18,023 nucleotides of DNA from Haloarculaceae archaeon. Lineage in GTDB: Archaea; Halobacteriota; Halobacteria; Halobacteriales; Haloarculaceae. The stretch is taken from the NCBI GenBank assembly GCA_018609945.1, contig JAHENO010000249.1, positions 1 to 18,023 on the forward strand, read 5' to 3'. The position numbers and the translations under genes are program-made. The notes below the pieces were generated by a model that saw only the letters and a list, made by a program, of their open reading frames with translations, did not search any database and had not been told where the DNA came from. Positions 1 to 7,284 of the stretch are shown here, in pieces. Position 1 is the stretch's first letter. Each line of letters starts with the position of its first letter.

Positions 1-813
1 CTGGACCGTCGAGTACTGGACGTGGGCACCCTCCTTGACGAACACCTCGACGCCGCCGGAGTGGAGGTTGAACTCCGAGTACGTCGGGGCGGAACAGCCC
101 TCGATGTAGTGGACCTCGGAGTTCTCCTCGGCGATGATGAGCGTGTGCTCGAACTGACCCATCCCGTCACTGTTCATCCGGAAGTACGCCTGGACGGGCA
201 TCTCGACGGTGGTGTTCTCGGGGACGTAGACGAACGAGCCGCCCGACCAGATGGCACCGTGGAGTGCAGCGAACTTGTTGTCGCTCGGCGGGACCGCCTT
301 CGTCATGAAGTACTCGCGGACGATCTCCTCGTGTTCCCGGACGGCCTTGTCCATGTCACAGAAGATGACGCCCTTCTCCTCCCACTGTTCCTGCATGTTC
401 TGGTAGACGATCTCCGACTCGTACTGGGCGCCGACGCCCGAGAGGGCGTTCTTCTCGGCTTCCGGAATCCCCAGTTTGTCGAAGGTGTCCTGGATCTCCT
501 CGGGGAGGTCCTCCCAGTCGTCGACGCCGCCGCGGGTCTCGATGTCCGGGCGGATGTAGGGGACGATCTCGTCGACGTCTACCTCCGAGAGGTCGGGTGC
601 GCCTGGCCAGCCGTCCGGCATCGGCATCTCCTTGAACTGTTCGAGCGCCCGCAGGCGCCGCTGGAGCATCCACTCCGGTTCGTCCTTGTCCTCGGAGATG
701 ACCCGGATGGTCTCCTCGGTGAGGCCCTTCTCTGCCTGGAAGGCGGACTTCTCCTCTTTCTTGAACTCGAACCGTTTCTCGGTGTTCGTGTCCTGAAGTT
801 CTTCTGAACTCAT
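1..813 (-). CDS. sufB: SufB, Fe-S cluster assembly scaffold (3' end cut off)
   Basis: SufB is the scaffold of the SUF iron-sulfur assembly complex in the cytoplasm; with SufC (and usually SufD) it builds Fe-S clusters for transfer to apoproteins. The visible 271 residues match the family: a charged N-terminal helix starting MSSELQDTN, the stretch PYIRPDIETRGGVDDWEDLP, and the start of the beta-helix core with SGGSFVYVP, MNSDGMGQFEHT, and CSAPTYSEFNLHSGGVE near the edge. SufB proteins are usually about 470 residues, so roughly 200 residues lie outside the window. The ATG at 813 follows sufC by 43 nt on the same strand with no evident promoter between, so the two are probably one transcript. 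The sequence match is strong; SufD is the only close relative and is less similar. Confidence 0.95.
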   Translation of the reverse strand, partial: MSSEELQDTNTEKRFEFKKEEKSAFQAEKGLTEETIRVISEDKDEPEWMLQRRLRALEQFKEMPMPDGWPGAPDLSEVDVDEIVPYIRPDIETRGGVDDWEDLPEEIQDTFDKLGIPEAEKNALSGVGAQYESEIVYQNMQEQWEEKGVIFCDMDKAVREHEEIVREYFMTKAVPPSDNKFAALHGAIWSGGSFVYVPENTTVEMPVQAYFRMNSDGMGQFEHTLIIAEENSEVHYIEGCSAPTYSEFNLHSGGVEVFVKEGAHVQYSTVQ

Positions 814-856
814 GTATTGTGGTATGGTGTCTGGGGTGTTGTGTCTGTCGGGCGGT

Positions 857-1780
857 TCAGGCTGCCTCGAAGGCCTCCTGGCGGACCCACTCGTAGCCTT
901 CGTCCTCGAGCTGTTCCGCGAGTTCGGCGCCGCCGGTCTTGGCGATCTTGCCGTCCAGCATGACGTGCACGTAGTCGGGTTCGACGTAATCGAGGATGCG
1001 CTGGTAGTGGGTGATCTGGAGGATGCCCGCGCCCTGCTCGTCACGGAGCGCGTTGATGCCGTCCGAGACATCCTGCAGTCGGTCGATGTCGAGCCCGGAG
1101 TCGATCTCGTCGAGGACCGCGATCTCGGGGTCCAGCACGGCGGCCTGGAGCACCTCGTTCTGTTTCTTCTCGCCGCCCGAGAAGCCCGCGTTGAGATAGC
1201 GGCTGGCGAACTTCTCGTCCATGTCCAGCAGTTCCATCTTCTCTTTGAGAATGCCCTGGAACTCTGCGACGCCGATTTCGCCCTCGTCGGCCGGCCCCTC
1301 CATCGGTGAGGTCTCGTAGCCCGCCGCGTCCTCGTTCGTGGCCTCGGCGTCCTCGGCTTCCTCCTCGTCTTCGTCCTCGAAGAGTTCCTCGCGCTCCTCG
1401 AGTTTCGCGTTCAGCGCCGTCCGGAGGAAGTTCACCATCGTCACGCCCTCGATCTCTGCGGGGTACTGGAACCCGAGGAACACGCCCAGTGCGGCCCGCT
1501 CGTTGGGTTCGAGATCCAGCAGGTCCCACTCGCGCATGTCCTCCGGAATCTCCTCCTCGAACTCGTCGCCGTCGAGGACGACCCGGACCTCGCCCCCGGT
1601 AACCTCGTAGGCGGGGTGGCCGGCGATGATCTTCGCCAGGGTCGACTTCCCGCTGCCGTTGGGACCCATTAGCGCGTGGATCTCGCCGCTCGACACTTCG
1701 AGGTCTACACCCCGAAGGATCGTCTCGCCGCCGTCCTCTGCGACGTCCGCCTGCAGGTTCTCGATTTCTAGTGTAGCCAT
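857..1780 (-). CDS. sufC: SufC, ABC-type ATPase of the SUF system
   Basis: SufC is the cytoplasmic ATPase that drives conformational change in SufBCD during Fe-S cluster assembly. All ABC motifs are visible: Walker A GPNGSGKST (residues 39-47, Lys45), the signature FSGGEKKQNE (200-209) typical of SufC, and Walker B AVLDEIDSGLD with Asp224/Glu225. At 307 residues it is longer than bacterial SufC (about 250). The excess is a very acidic segment around residues 132-170, rich in Glu, Asp and Ala, placed between the helical subdomain start and the signature motif. ATG at 1780 gives the expected MATLEIENLQ opening and lies behind a TATA-like element. It leads sufB in the same direction. Identification is close to certain; a function for the acidic insert is not known to me. 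Confidence 0.96.
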   Translation of the reverse strand: MATLEIENLQADVAEDGGETILRGVDLEVSSGEIHALMGPNGSGKSTLAKIIAGHPAYEVTGGEVRVVLDGDEFEEEIPEDMREWDLLDLEPNERAALGVFLGFQYPAEIEGVTMVNFLRTALNAKLEEREELFEDEDEEEAEDAEATNEDAAGYETSPMEGPADEGEIGVAEFQGILKEKMELLDMDEKFASRYLNAGFSGGEKKQNEVLQAAVLDPEIAVLDEIDSGLDIDRLQDVSDGINALRDEQGAGILQITHYQRILDYVEPDYVHVMLDGKIAKTGGAELAEQLEDEGYEWVRQEAFEAA

Positions 1781-1820
1781 AGTACTCTTAGGTCAACCGA
1801 AAAAACGCTCGACTCACCCA

Positions 1821-1832
1821 TAATACTTTCGC
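1821..1832 (-). promoter_or_regulatory. Likely promoter of sufC-sufB
   Basis: On the minus strand the sequence reads GCGAAAGTATTA, an archaeal BRE-like purine stretch followed by an AT-rich TATA-like box, about 42-50 nt upstream of the sufC ATG. Transcription would start near 1797, giving a leader of roughly 17-20 nt. It lies in the 123-nt gap after the polymerase stop codon. Confidence 0.45.
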
Positions 1833-1879
1833 TTCCTCACGTATTTCAGTTCGCAAATAGTGAATTATATTTTCCGTTC

Positions 1880-1885
1880 AAAAAA
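1880..1885 (-). terminator. Possible T-tract terminator after polB
   Basis: Six consecutive T residues on the minus strand lie about 20 nt past the polymerase stop codon, flanked by short CCGT/ACGG inverted arms. Archaeal termination commonly uses T-rich tracts. The call rests only on position and composition. Confidence 0.35.
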
Positions 1886-1903
1886 TACGGCACCGGTGAC
1901 GGC

Positions 1904-4900
1904 TCACATGTACTGGCCGAGGCCGGTCTGGTCCTGGCCGCTCCGGACCTCCTCCCAGGAGACGTCGAGCGCCTCGAGAATCCGTGCGATGGGGCCCTTG
2001 AGCGTCTTTTCGAGCATCTTGTCCCAGTCGACCGCGAACTCCTCGGGGATCTGGTCCTCGTACTCGAAGCAGATGACGTCGGGGTCGCGCTTGAACTCCC
2101 CGTAGAGGGGGTCCTCGGCCGGATCGAGCCCTATCTCATCCTCGACGCGCTCGAAGAAATCCGGGTGGACCTTCTCCAGATAGAGGCGTCTGGGTTTCGA
2201 CCCGCGCTGGAAGTTCGTTCCCAGAAGGAGATTCGCGTACTTCGCACCCCTGACCTGCGCGGTGTCCGTGTCGTAGTTGTCCAGGCGTTTGCCGATGCCG
2301 CCCGGGATGCCGACCTCTTCCAGCGAGACGTTCCCCTCACGGAAGTCCTCGATGACCTCGTGGAGGTACGATTTCACGTCTTCGATGTCCGTCCCGGTGA
2401 CGATCATGTCGATGACCTCCCGCTGGACCTCCTTCGTGATGGGCGCGATGTCCGAACGCTGGTACTCGAAGCCCGTGATGTCGATGTCGTCGACGTCCTT
2501 GCCCTCCTTCCAGACGATGTGACCGGCGTACCGCTTCTTCTTGCCGGCCTGGAAGAAGCGCCGGTAGAGTTTCTCGAACTCGATCTCGAAGCGGTGAAAT
2601 TCCGCGTTCAGACGGTCGAGTGCGAACTCGTCGTAGGAACTGTTGATGACTTTCTCCAGTTCGAACCCCTTCTGGATGGTGGCGGCGATCGTTTCCAATT
2701 CATTCTCTGTCATTTCGGGGTGTTTCTCCCGCATTTCGTTGGTGATTTCGACCTCTCCAGTGACGTCTGAGAAGTCTATATTCCCAACTTCTAACATAAC
2801 GCTGTCAGTGTCACCGTAGACCACCTCGTACCCTTCTTTTTGTACCACTTCGTCGGTGTATTCGATGACCTCTCGACCCGTCGCAGTGACCGCTGCTCCC
2901 ATCTCCTTGTCATATAGTCTGAAGCGATCCCACCCGAGAACACCATATAAACTTTGTGACACATTTTGGAACTTACCATTTCGGCCAGCAATCAGCGTGT
3001 GATTGTCCGCGACAGTCACACAGTAGACGCCGTTCTCGGCCGAGCTCCGCGACCCACTTCGGTGCATCCGGAACGAGTTTTTCGCGTCTTCGGTACAGTA
3101 GACGCGCCAGGAACCGCTGTCGCGTGTGTAGCTGGCCGTCAGGCCGAGGTGTGTACAGAGGCGCAATACGTCGTCTCGCAACTGTTCACTCGACGTGGTG
3201 AACCGCCAGGAGTTGGGCTGGCGGTCGCCGTCACCGGCGATGAGCGTCTGCAAGAACAGTTCCTTCTGTTCCTCGCTCACCTCGAAGACGAACTCGGGAA
3301 TGTACTTGTCGAAACTGTCGGCGCCACACCGGTCCCGGAGGAACTCGCCCAGTAGTTTCGAGGTGAACTGGTAAGTCCGGTCACTCTCGTAGTAATCGAA
3401 CTTCAGTCTATCGAGGAGTTGGCCGATCCGGGTGTGATCGCTCTCTCCGCCGTCGGCAACGGCCGGTGCCTCCTGTGCAATCTGAATCGTCGTCGACGAA
3501 CCGCGGTAGTTATCTCCGAACTCCTTCGAGTCCGAGGTGTAGACGTTACCTTCCGTCATGTACCACGCGAGCAGTTCGATGAAATCGTCTCCGTCGTAGG
3601 TGCGTGGAATCCACTTCCGGTTCGATTCACTGTGGACGTAGCTGTGTTCGCAGACCGACTCGATGTACTCGCGGTGGGCCTCGAACTCTTCGGCACTGAG
3701 TACGTAGCCCTGGACGCCGAGGTCGTTTTTCAGCACCATCGGCGGTTGCCATCCTAACTCCGAAGTGAAGGTCCGTCCATGGACTGCTGGCCGGACCCAG
3801 ACCTCGTAGTCGCCATCGAGTAACTGGGTCAGGTCTACGGTTTCAATCCCCTCGCCGTGCTCGAACTCCCAGTCGTGGGGCATCTCGTAGTGACAGTAGT
3901 CGTACAACTCCCCTGCTTCGACGAAACTCCACTCGTCTTCCGTAATCCCGTTTTTGTCGTTTTTCCGGACCAGCATCCGGTGGTTCGGCGTCACGCGGAA
4001 GTCGATCTTGCTTGTCTGAATATCGACCAGTTCGCCGTCGTAGTCGGGGTACGCGTGGGTTTCGACGACCGGCTTGACCTCCATCTCCATCGTCTCCGGA
4101 TCGAGCGAGTATACGTCGTCGCCGACATCGAGGTCCCGAATACCGCGAACGCCCTCGGGAGTCAGTACCTCCGTATCCGGGGTAAAGCAGTTCATGATCA
4201 CCTTCACCGCGGCCTGCTGACGGTCGTACTGCTCGTATGCTTTCGTGTCAGGGTCGTGTTCGTTCCGGAGCGACTTCTTCTCCTCGCGTTCTGACAAGAG
4301 CTCGTCGACCATCTCCCGAATGACCCCGTCGGGTTCTTTCCGGAAGTGGGTCCCGTTAGGGGCACGGTAGGTTTCACCGTCGTAGGTTTCGGGATCGACT
4401 TTCGTCTCCGGCGAGGCGTTGGTCGTCACCATGCACATCGGATAGAGACTCTTCAGGTCGAGAACGCTGACATTTTCGCGCACCCCGGTGATCGGATCGA
4501 AGACGGCACCGCCCTCGTACTCCTCGCTTTCCTGTTGGCCCTTCGAGGGGAGCGCGAACTCGTCGTGGAGTTTGTGGAGGACGTACATGTCGACGGCGTC
4601 GCCGGGCGTGGTGGCGTCCTCGATCTTGCAGCCGACGAAGCGGCGGACCTCGTCCCAGAAGTCGATGATGTCCTGGTCGCGGTCGAGTTCGACGCAGAGT
4701 TCGACGTCCCGGAGGTTGTACTCGAGCAGGCGCTCGGGGTCCTGCTCCCAGAGGTCGCCGATGTCGCCGGGGTAGCGTTCCTTGCCGACGCCGAGTTCCT
4801 GCTGGCCGACCTCCTCCAGACGGTATGATTCGAGTTCCGTGAACTGCGTGCGCTGGTAGGCATACAGCAGATCGAAGACGACGCGTCCCTTGACGTCGGG

Positions 4901-5950
4901 ACCCTGCCAGTCGCTGCGCCAGACCGTATCGACGCGGGAGAGGCGGTTGTAATCGAGGTCCCGGTCGGTCCCGCCGTCGAGTCGGTCGAGCCTGTCTATC
5001 AGGTAGGGTGCGTCGAAGTCCGTGAAGTTCCAGCCACAGGCCAGGTCCGGGTCGGTGTCGTCGATGTAATCGAGAAACGCCTCCAGCATGGCCTCCTCCG
5101 TCTCGAAGACGCAGACGTTCACGTCGATGTCTCTATCCTCGATGGGATCGTAGCCGGGCAATTCGGTCGGCGGGACGGGTCCGTCGGGGGCGTCGTACAG
5201 CCAGGCGACGTACTCGTCGCGGTAGGAGTCGTGGGAGGTCAGACAGATGATCGGTTCCTCACCGTCCTCGGGGAAGCCCGACCGGTCGTCGACCTCGATG
5301 TCGAACGTGTTCACCCGGAGGTCCGCCGCCACCTCGACGGGGTCGACCTCCTCGTGGTGGACCCGCAGCGTCCGTCGGTCCGAGCCGTCCTCGATCTCGC
5401 GAGCCGGCACGCGGACTCCGCCGGTGACGTCCTTGTCGATGAGAAACCGGTTGGGAAAGAGGATGTCGGCCTCGTAGTGTTCGAAGTCGTCCCGTATCCG
5501 GCCGACGTCCCGGGGCGTCTGTCCGAAGATCTTGACGAGGTTCCGGCCCCGGATCGACTCGTAGGGCTCGCCGTCCGGACCAGTCTCCTCCCAGCCGGTG
5601 ATCCGGTCGTACTCGCGGAGCCGGCCCTCGGTGACGTTCTCGGCCGGCGCGTAGAAGTACGGCTGGAAGTCGTGGACGCGTGCGTGAACGAGCGCGTTCT
5701 CGCGCGTCCGACCGAAGACGTGGATGACAGGGTACTCGTCGTCGCCGCTGCCCTCGATGGTGTAGTCGACCTGCGTCACTGCGAACTCGACCGCCGATTC
5801 GACCGGAGCGTACACCTGCTCGCTCGGGTCGACGCGGGCGGCGTCGTCCCCGCCGTTCCCGGCGACTGCTCGCGCTTCCTCCGCGACCGGACGGTCCCCG
5901 TCCTCGCCCTCGTGGTCGCCACCGAAGTCCCCGAGTTCGAACTGTCCCAT
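1904..5950 (-). CDS. polB: Family B DNA polymerase with in-frame intein
   Basis: Replicative family B DNA polymerase with proofreading exonuclease; 1348 residues, of which 412 are an intein, leaving a 936-residue mature enzyme. Exonuclease motifs: Exo I FDIEV (Asp217, Glu219), Exo II NFTDFD (Asp313), Exo III YNLRD (Tyr411, Asp415). Polymerase motifs: A DLKSLYP (498-504), B KVIMN (583-587) joined after splicing to SLYG (from 1000), and C YGDTDS (Asp1047, Asp1049), which carries no intein. The C-terminus QTGLGQYM resembles a PCNA-binding PIP box. I chose the ATG at 5950 because it opens with MGQFELGDF and follows a TATA-like element; the reading frame continues 187 codons upstream, but that part is low-complexity and crosses a divergent gene. 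Exon sequence just 3' of the intein has AT-richer codons than the rest. Confidence 0.96.
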   Translation of the reverse strand: MGQFELGDFGGDHEGEDGDRPVAEEARAVAGNGGDDAARVDPSEQVYAPVESAVEFAVTQVDYTIEGSGDDEYPVIHVFGRTRENALVHARVHDFQPYFYAPAENVTEGRLREYDRITGWEETGPDGEPYESIRGRNLVKIFGQTPRDVGRIRDDFEHYEADILFPNRFLIDKDVTGGVRVPAREIEDGSDRRTLRVHHEEVDPVEVAADLRVNTFDIEVDDRSGFPEDGEEPIICLTSHDSYRDEYVAWLYDAPDGPVPPTELPGYDPIEDRDIDVNVCVFETEEAMLEAFLDYIDDTDPDLACGWNFTDFDAPYLIDRLDRLDGGTDRDLDYNRLSRVDTVWRSDWQGPDVKGRVVFDLLYAYQRTQFTELESYRLEEVGQQELGVGKERYPGDIGDLWEQDPERLLEYNLRDVELCVELDRDQDIIDFWDEVRRFVGCKIEDATTPGDAVDMYVLHKLHDEFALPSKGQQESEEYEGGAVFDPITGVRENVSVLDLKSLYPMCMVTTNASPETKVDPETYDGETYRAPNGTHFRKEPDGVIREMVDELLSEREEKKSLRNEHDPDTKAYEQYDRQQAAVKVIMNCFTPDTEVLTPEGVRGIRDLDVGDDVYSLDPETMEMEVKPVVETHAYPDYDGELVDIQTSKIDFRVTPNHRMLVRKNDKNGITEDEWSFVEAGELYDYCHYEMPHDWEFEHGEGIETVDLTQLLDGDYEVWVRPAVHGRTFTSELGWQPPMVLKNDLGVQGYVLSAEEFEAHREYIESVCEHSYVHSESNRKWIPRTYDGDDFIELLAWYMTEGNVYTSDSKEFGDNYRGSSTTIQIAQEAPAVADGGESDHTRIGQLLDRLKFDYYESDRTYQFTSKLLGEFLRDRCGADSFDKYIPEFVFEVSEEQKELFLQTLIAGDGDRQPNSWRFTTSSEQLRDDVLRLCTHLGLTASYTRDSGSWRVYCTEDAKNSFRMHRSGSRSSAENGVYCVTVADNHTLIAGRNGKFQNVSQSLYGVLGWDRFRLYDKEMGAAVTATGREVIEYTDEVVQKEGYEVVYGDTDSVMLEVGNIDFSDVTGEVEITNEMREKHPEMTENELETIAATIQKGFELEKVINSSYDEFALDRLNAEFHRFEIEFEKLYRRFFQAGKKKRYAGHIVWKEGKDVDDIDITGFEYQRSDIAPITKEVQREVIDMIVTGTDIEDVKSYLHEVIEDFREGNVSLEEVGIPGGIGKRLDNYDTDTAQVRGAKYANLLLGTNFQRGSKPRRLYLEKVHPDFFERVEDEIGLDPAEDPLYGEFKRDPDVICFEYEDQIPEEFAVDWDKMLEKTLKGPIARILEALDVSWEEVRSGQDQTGLGQYM
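2954..4189 (-). mobile_element. Intein in PolB motif B with LAGLIDADG homing endonuclease
   Basis: A 412-residue intein (polymerase residues 588-999) sits between Asn587 and Ser1000, exactly inside motif B KVIMN/SLYG. Block A is CFTPDTEVLTPEG with Cys1 as first nucleophile. Block B TPNH gives the usual Thr and His (654, 657). Two endonuclease motifs are visible: LLAWYMTEGN (Glu800) and TLIAGDGD (Asp907), so both acidic catalytic positions of a DOD homing endonuclease are kept. Block F reads VYCVTVADNHTLIAG, with Cys where many inteins have Asp. The C-terminal end is KFQNVSQ followed by Ser, so the last residue is Gln and the residue before it Ser, not the usual His-Asn. Removing exactly these residues restores an uninterrupted motif B, which fixes both junctions. 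Confidence 0.93.
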
Positions 5951-5975
5951 TGGTCTCCGTTCTTCGCGCCCTCGT

Positions 5976-5982
5976 CCTAAAA
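5976..5982 (-). promoter_or_regulatory. Possible TATA box of polB
   Basis: TTTTAGG on the minus strand lies 26-32 nt upstream of the ATG at 5950, the spacing expected for a leaderless or short-leader archaeal transcript. It supports the chosen start. A second AT-rich element at 6034-6043 could also serve this direction. Confidence 0.4.
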
Positions 5983-6030
5983 CCCCCCGGTCCCCGCCGT
6001 CGGGATCTCGACGCGAAACTGTCCTGGACA

Positions 6031-6042
6031 GAAAAGTATTTG
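6031..6042 (+). promoter_or_regulatory. Likely promoter of the 54-aa gene
   Basis: GACAGAAAAGTATTT combines a purine-rich BRE-like run with a TATA-like box about 30 nt before the ATG at 6071. It is the most AT-rich spot in the 120-nt divergent intergenic region shared with polB. Confidence 0.45.
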
Positions 6043-6070
6043 GCATGTAGTAGCATACCACCCTATCGTA

Positions 6071-6235
6071 ATGACCGATACGATTGATGGAGAGACGCCA
6101 GGTGCTCCCGCCGACGCGGCCGATGGAGCGGTCGGAACATACGAGGCAGACGACGCGGTCGTCTTTTACGACTCGGAGAACCCGCTCGCGTGGGTCCAGT
6201 CGCAAGTGACGGTCATGCTGGACGAGGCGGTGTAG
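6071..6235 (+). CDS. Small acidic haloarchaeal protein, 54 aa (DUF7331-like)
   Basis: A 54-residue acidic protein beginning MTDTIDGETPG. The C-terminal half contains YEADDAVVFYDSENPLAWVQ, which I recognise as the conserved core of small haloarchaeal proteins of unknown function; I recall the family as DUF7331, but the number is from memory. There is no signal peptide, membrane segment or Cys motif. The first two thirds are Asp/Ala/Gly-rich and probably disordered; the aromatic core may be a peptide docking onto a partner. It is transcribed divergently from polB across 120 nt that holds likely promoters for both. Codon use matches the neighbours. Function unknown. Confidence 0.72.
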   Translation: MTDTIDGETPGAPADAADGAVGTYEADDAVVFYDSENPLAWVQSQVTVMLDEAV

Positions 6236-6311
6236 CCGTCGGTTGCGCCGGGGGCACGACGCCCGCGCCCGAATCGAACCCACTTTTGCGGTCGCTGTCC
6301 AACTGCCCGGC

Positions 6312-6710
6312 GTGTTGGTCGGGAATCCGCCGGACGAGGAGGAATCACCGGGGTCCTGGCGCGAACAGGAGCAGGTCGACGAACAGTACCGGGAGCCCGA
6401 CCTGGAGGGGTCCGACGTCGGCCCGGAGATACCGACGCCCCCGGACCCCGCCGAGAACGACGTCGACCCCGAACTCGCGCGCCGGTTCTGGGCGCTGGTA
6501 CTGGTGTTCAACGTTGCCCTCCTGGCTCTCTCTCTGGGTGCGATGTTCCTGGTCTTCGAACGCGACTACTCGCTCGGGGGTCAGTTGCTCCTCGCGGGCG
6601 CCGCTGCCTTCGCGTTCGGGCTGTACCGCTACCGGACCGCGAAAGAATACCTCGCGGACCGGTCGGACGGCGAGGCGTCGCCCACAGAAACGGACGAGGA
6701 ACAGGACTAA
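6312..6710 (+). CDS. Small two-helix membrane protein (DUF7322-like)
   Basis: About 132 residues: an acidic proline-rich N-terminal part (EPDLEGSDVGPEIPTPPDP), then two hydrophobic segments, roughly WALVLVFNVALLALSLGAMF and GQLLLAGAAAFAFGLY, separated by a short polar hairpin, followed by RYRTAKEYL and an acidic tail. It resembles a haloarchaeal family of unknown function that I recall as DUF7322. The basic residues after helix 2 suggest both ends face the cytoplasm. The start is uncertain: I chose GTG at 6312 because an ACTTTTG element lies about 28 nt upstream and the conserved acidic part begins soon after; an ATG at 6243 in the same frame would add 23 residues of Arg-rich sequence unlike the family. 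The next gene starts 24 nt downstream. Confidence 0.7.
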   Translation: MLVGNPPDEEESPGSWREQEQVDEQYREPDLEGSDVGPEIPTPPDPAENDVDPELARRFWALVLVFNVALLALSLGAMFLVFERDYSLGGQLLLAGAAAFAFGLYRYRTAKEYLADRSDGEASPTETDEEQD

Positions 6711-6734
6711 CAGGCCTCGCTGGCAACGGACAGT

Positions 6735-7169
6735 ATGCGAACTGTTCGGGACAGTGACGGGGCCACGTACGTCCTGCTCAAGGAGTCGGGCGAGTCGAGT
6801 CTGGTCAGAGACCCCCGCACCGGCGAGCGCCGCCACGTCCCGAACGCCGACCTCGAACGCGTGACCGGGGAGTCGCCGCTCGAGACGGCAGCGCGTGGCG
6901 TACCCGAACCGGTCCGGCGGGTACTGACGGCCGTGCGCGACGACCGCGCGCTGGGCCTGTTGCTGGAACTCGACGCCCGGGGCACCGCGAGCGTCCGGGC
7001 GCTGCTCGAGGAAACTGACCTCTGTGAGAGCGACCTGCACGGGTTGCTCGCGGAGTTTCGCGCCGCCGGCCTCGTCAGCGAAACGCGCGTCGCCGGGGAA
7101 CGCGGCTACGAGACGACGGATGCCGCAACGGCCGGGCTGGCTACGCTGCGCGAGGACGAGGCCGAATAG
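6735..7169 (+). CDS. Conserved haloarchaeal winged-helix-like protein (DUF7346-like)
   Basis: A 144-residue protein. Residues 1-40 look like a small beta domain (YVLLKESGESSLVRDPRTGERRHVPNADL read in two pieces). The C-terminal half, from about residue 57, resembles a winged helix: LGLLLELDARGTASVRALLE, then ESDLHGLLAEFRAAGLVSET with a recognition-helix pattern, then ERGYETTD as the wing. I recall this as a haloarchaeal family, DUF7346, of unknown function; the number is from memory. It may bind DNA or act as an accessory regulator. It follows the membrane protein gene by 24 nt, so the two probably share a transcript, and it is convergent with rad50 across the 80-nt palindrome. Confidence 0.75.
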   Translation: MRTVRDSDGATYVLLKESGESSLVRDPRTGERRHVPNADLERVTGESPLETAARGVPEPVRRVLTAVRDDRALGLLLELDARGTASVRALLEETDLCESDLHGLLAEFRAAGLVSETRVAGERGYETTDAATAGLATLREDEAE

Positions 7170-7178
7170 TCGCTCCTC

Positions 7179-7258
7179 ATACTGCCGGTTATAAGCCCGT
7201 GAGAAATTTCGACCACTCGTGGGGTCGAATATCTTCACGAAGTTATAGCCGGCAGTAT
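7179..7258. repeat. 80-nt interrupted palindrome between convergent genes
   Basis: Two 36-nt arms (7179-7214 and 7223-7258) are inverted copies of each other with 28 of 36 positions identical, around an 8-nt centre (ACTCGTGG). The outer 16 nt, ATACTGCCGGTTATAA, differ from the other arm at one position only, and that one forms a G-U pair in RNA. The mismatches cluster in two internal patches and the innermost TTCGACC/GGTCGAA pairs perfectly. It fills most of the gap between the stop of the winged-helix-like gene and the stop of rad50. It could be a bidirectional terminator hairpin or a small non-autonomous mobile element (MITE) with terminal inverted repeats. I could not identify a target-site duplication. 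Confidence 0.75.
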
Positions 7259-7284
7259 CAGTCGTCGGAAGGAGTACCTGCCGA

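Noticed and set aside
2804..2818. Possible second intein at motif C (YGDTDS), another known PolB insertion site
   Set aside because: Motif C is uninterrupted here.
6260..6290. GGGTTCGATTCGGGC on the minus strand, resembling a tRNA T-arm
   Set aside because: The flanking bases do not pair as a T-stem, and no acceptor stem, anticodon arm or D-arm can be drawn around it.
5951..6511. 187-codon upstream extension of the DNA polymerase frame
   Set aside because: It is Ser/Arg-rich, resembles no polymerase N-terminus, crosses the opposite-strand 54-aa gene and both promoters, and the ATG at 5950 is preceded by a TATA-like box.
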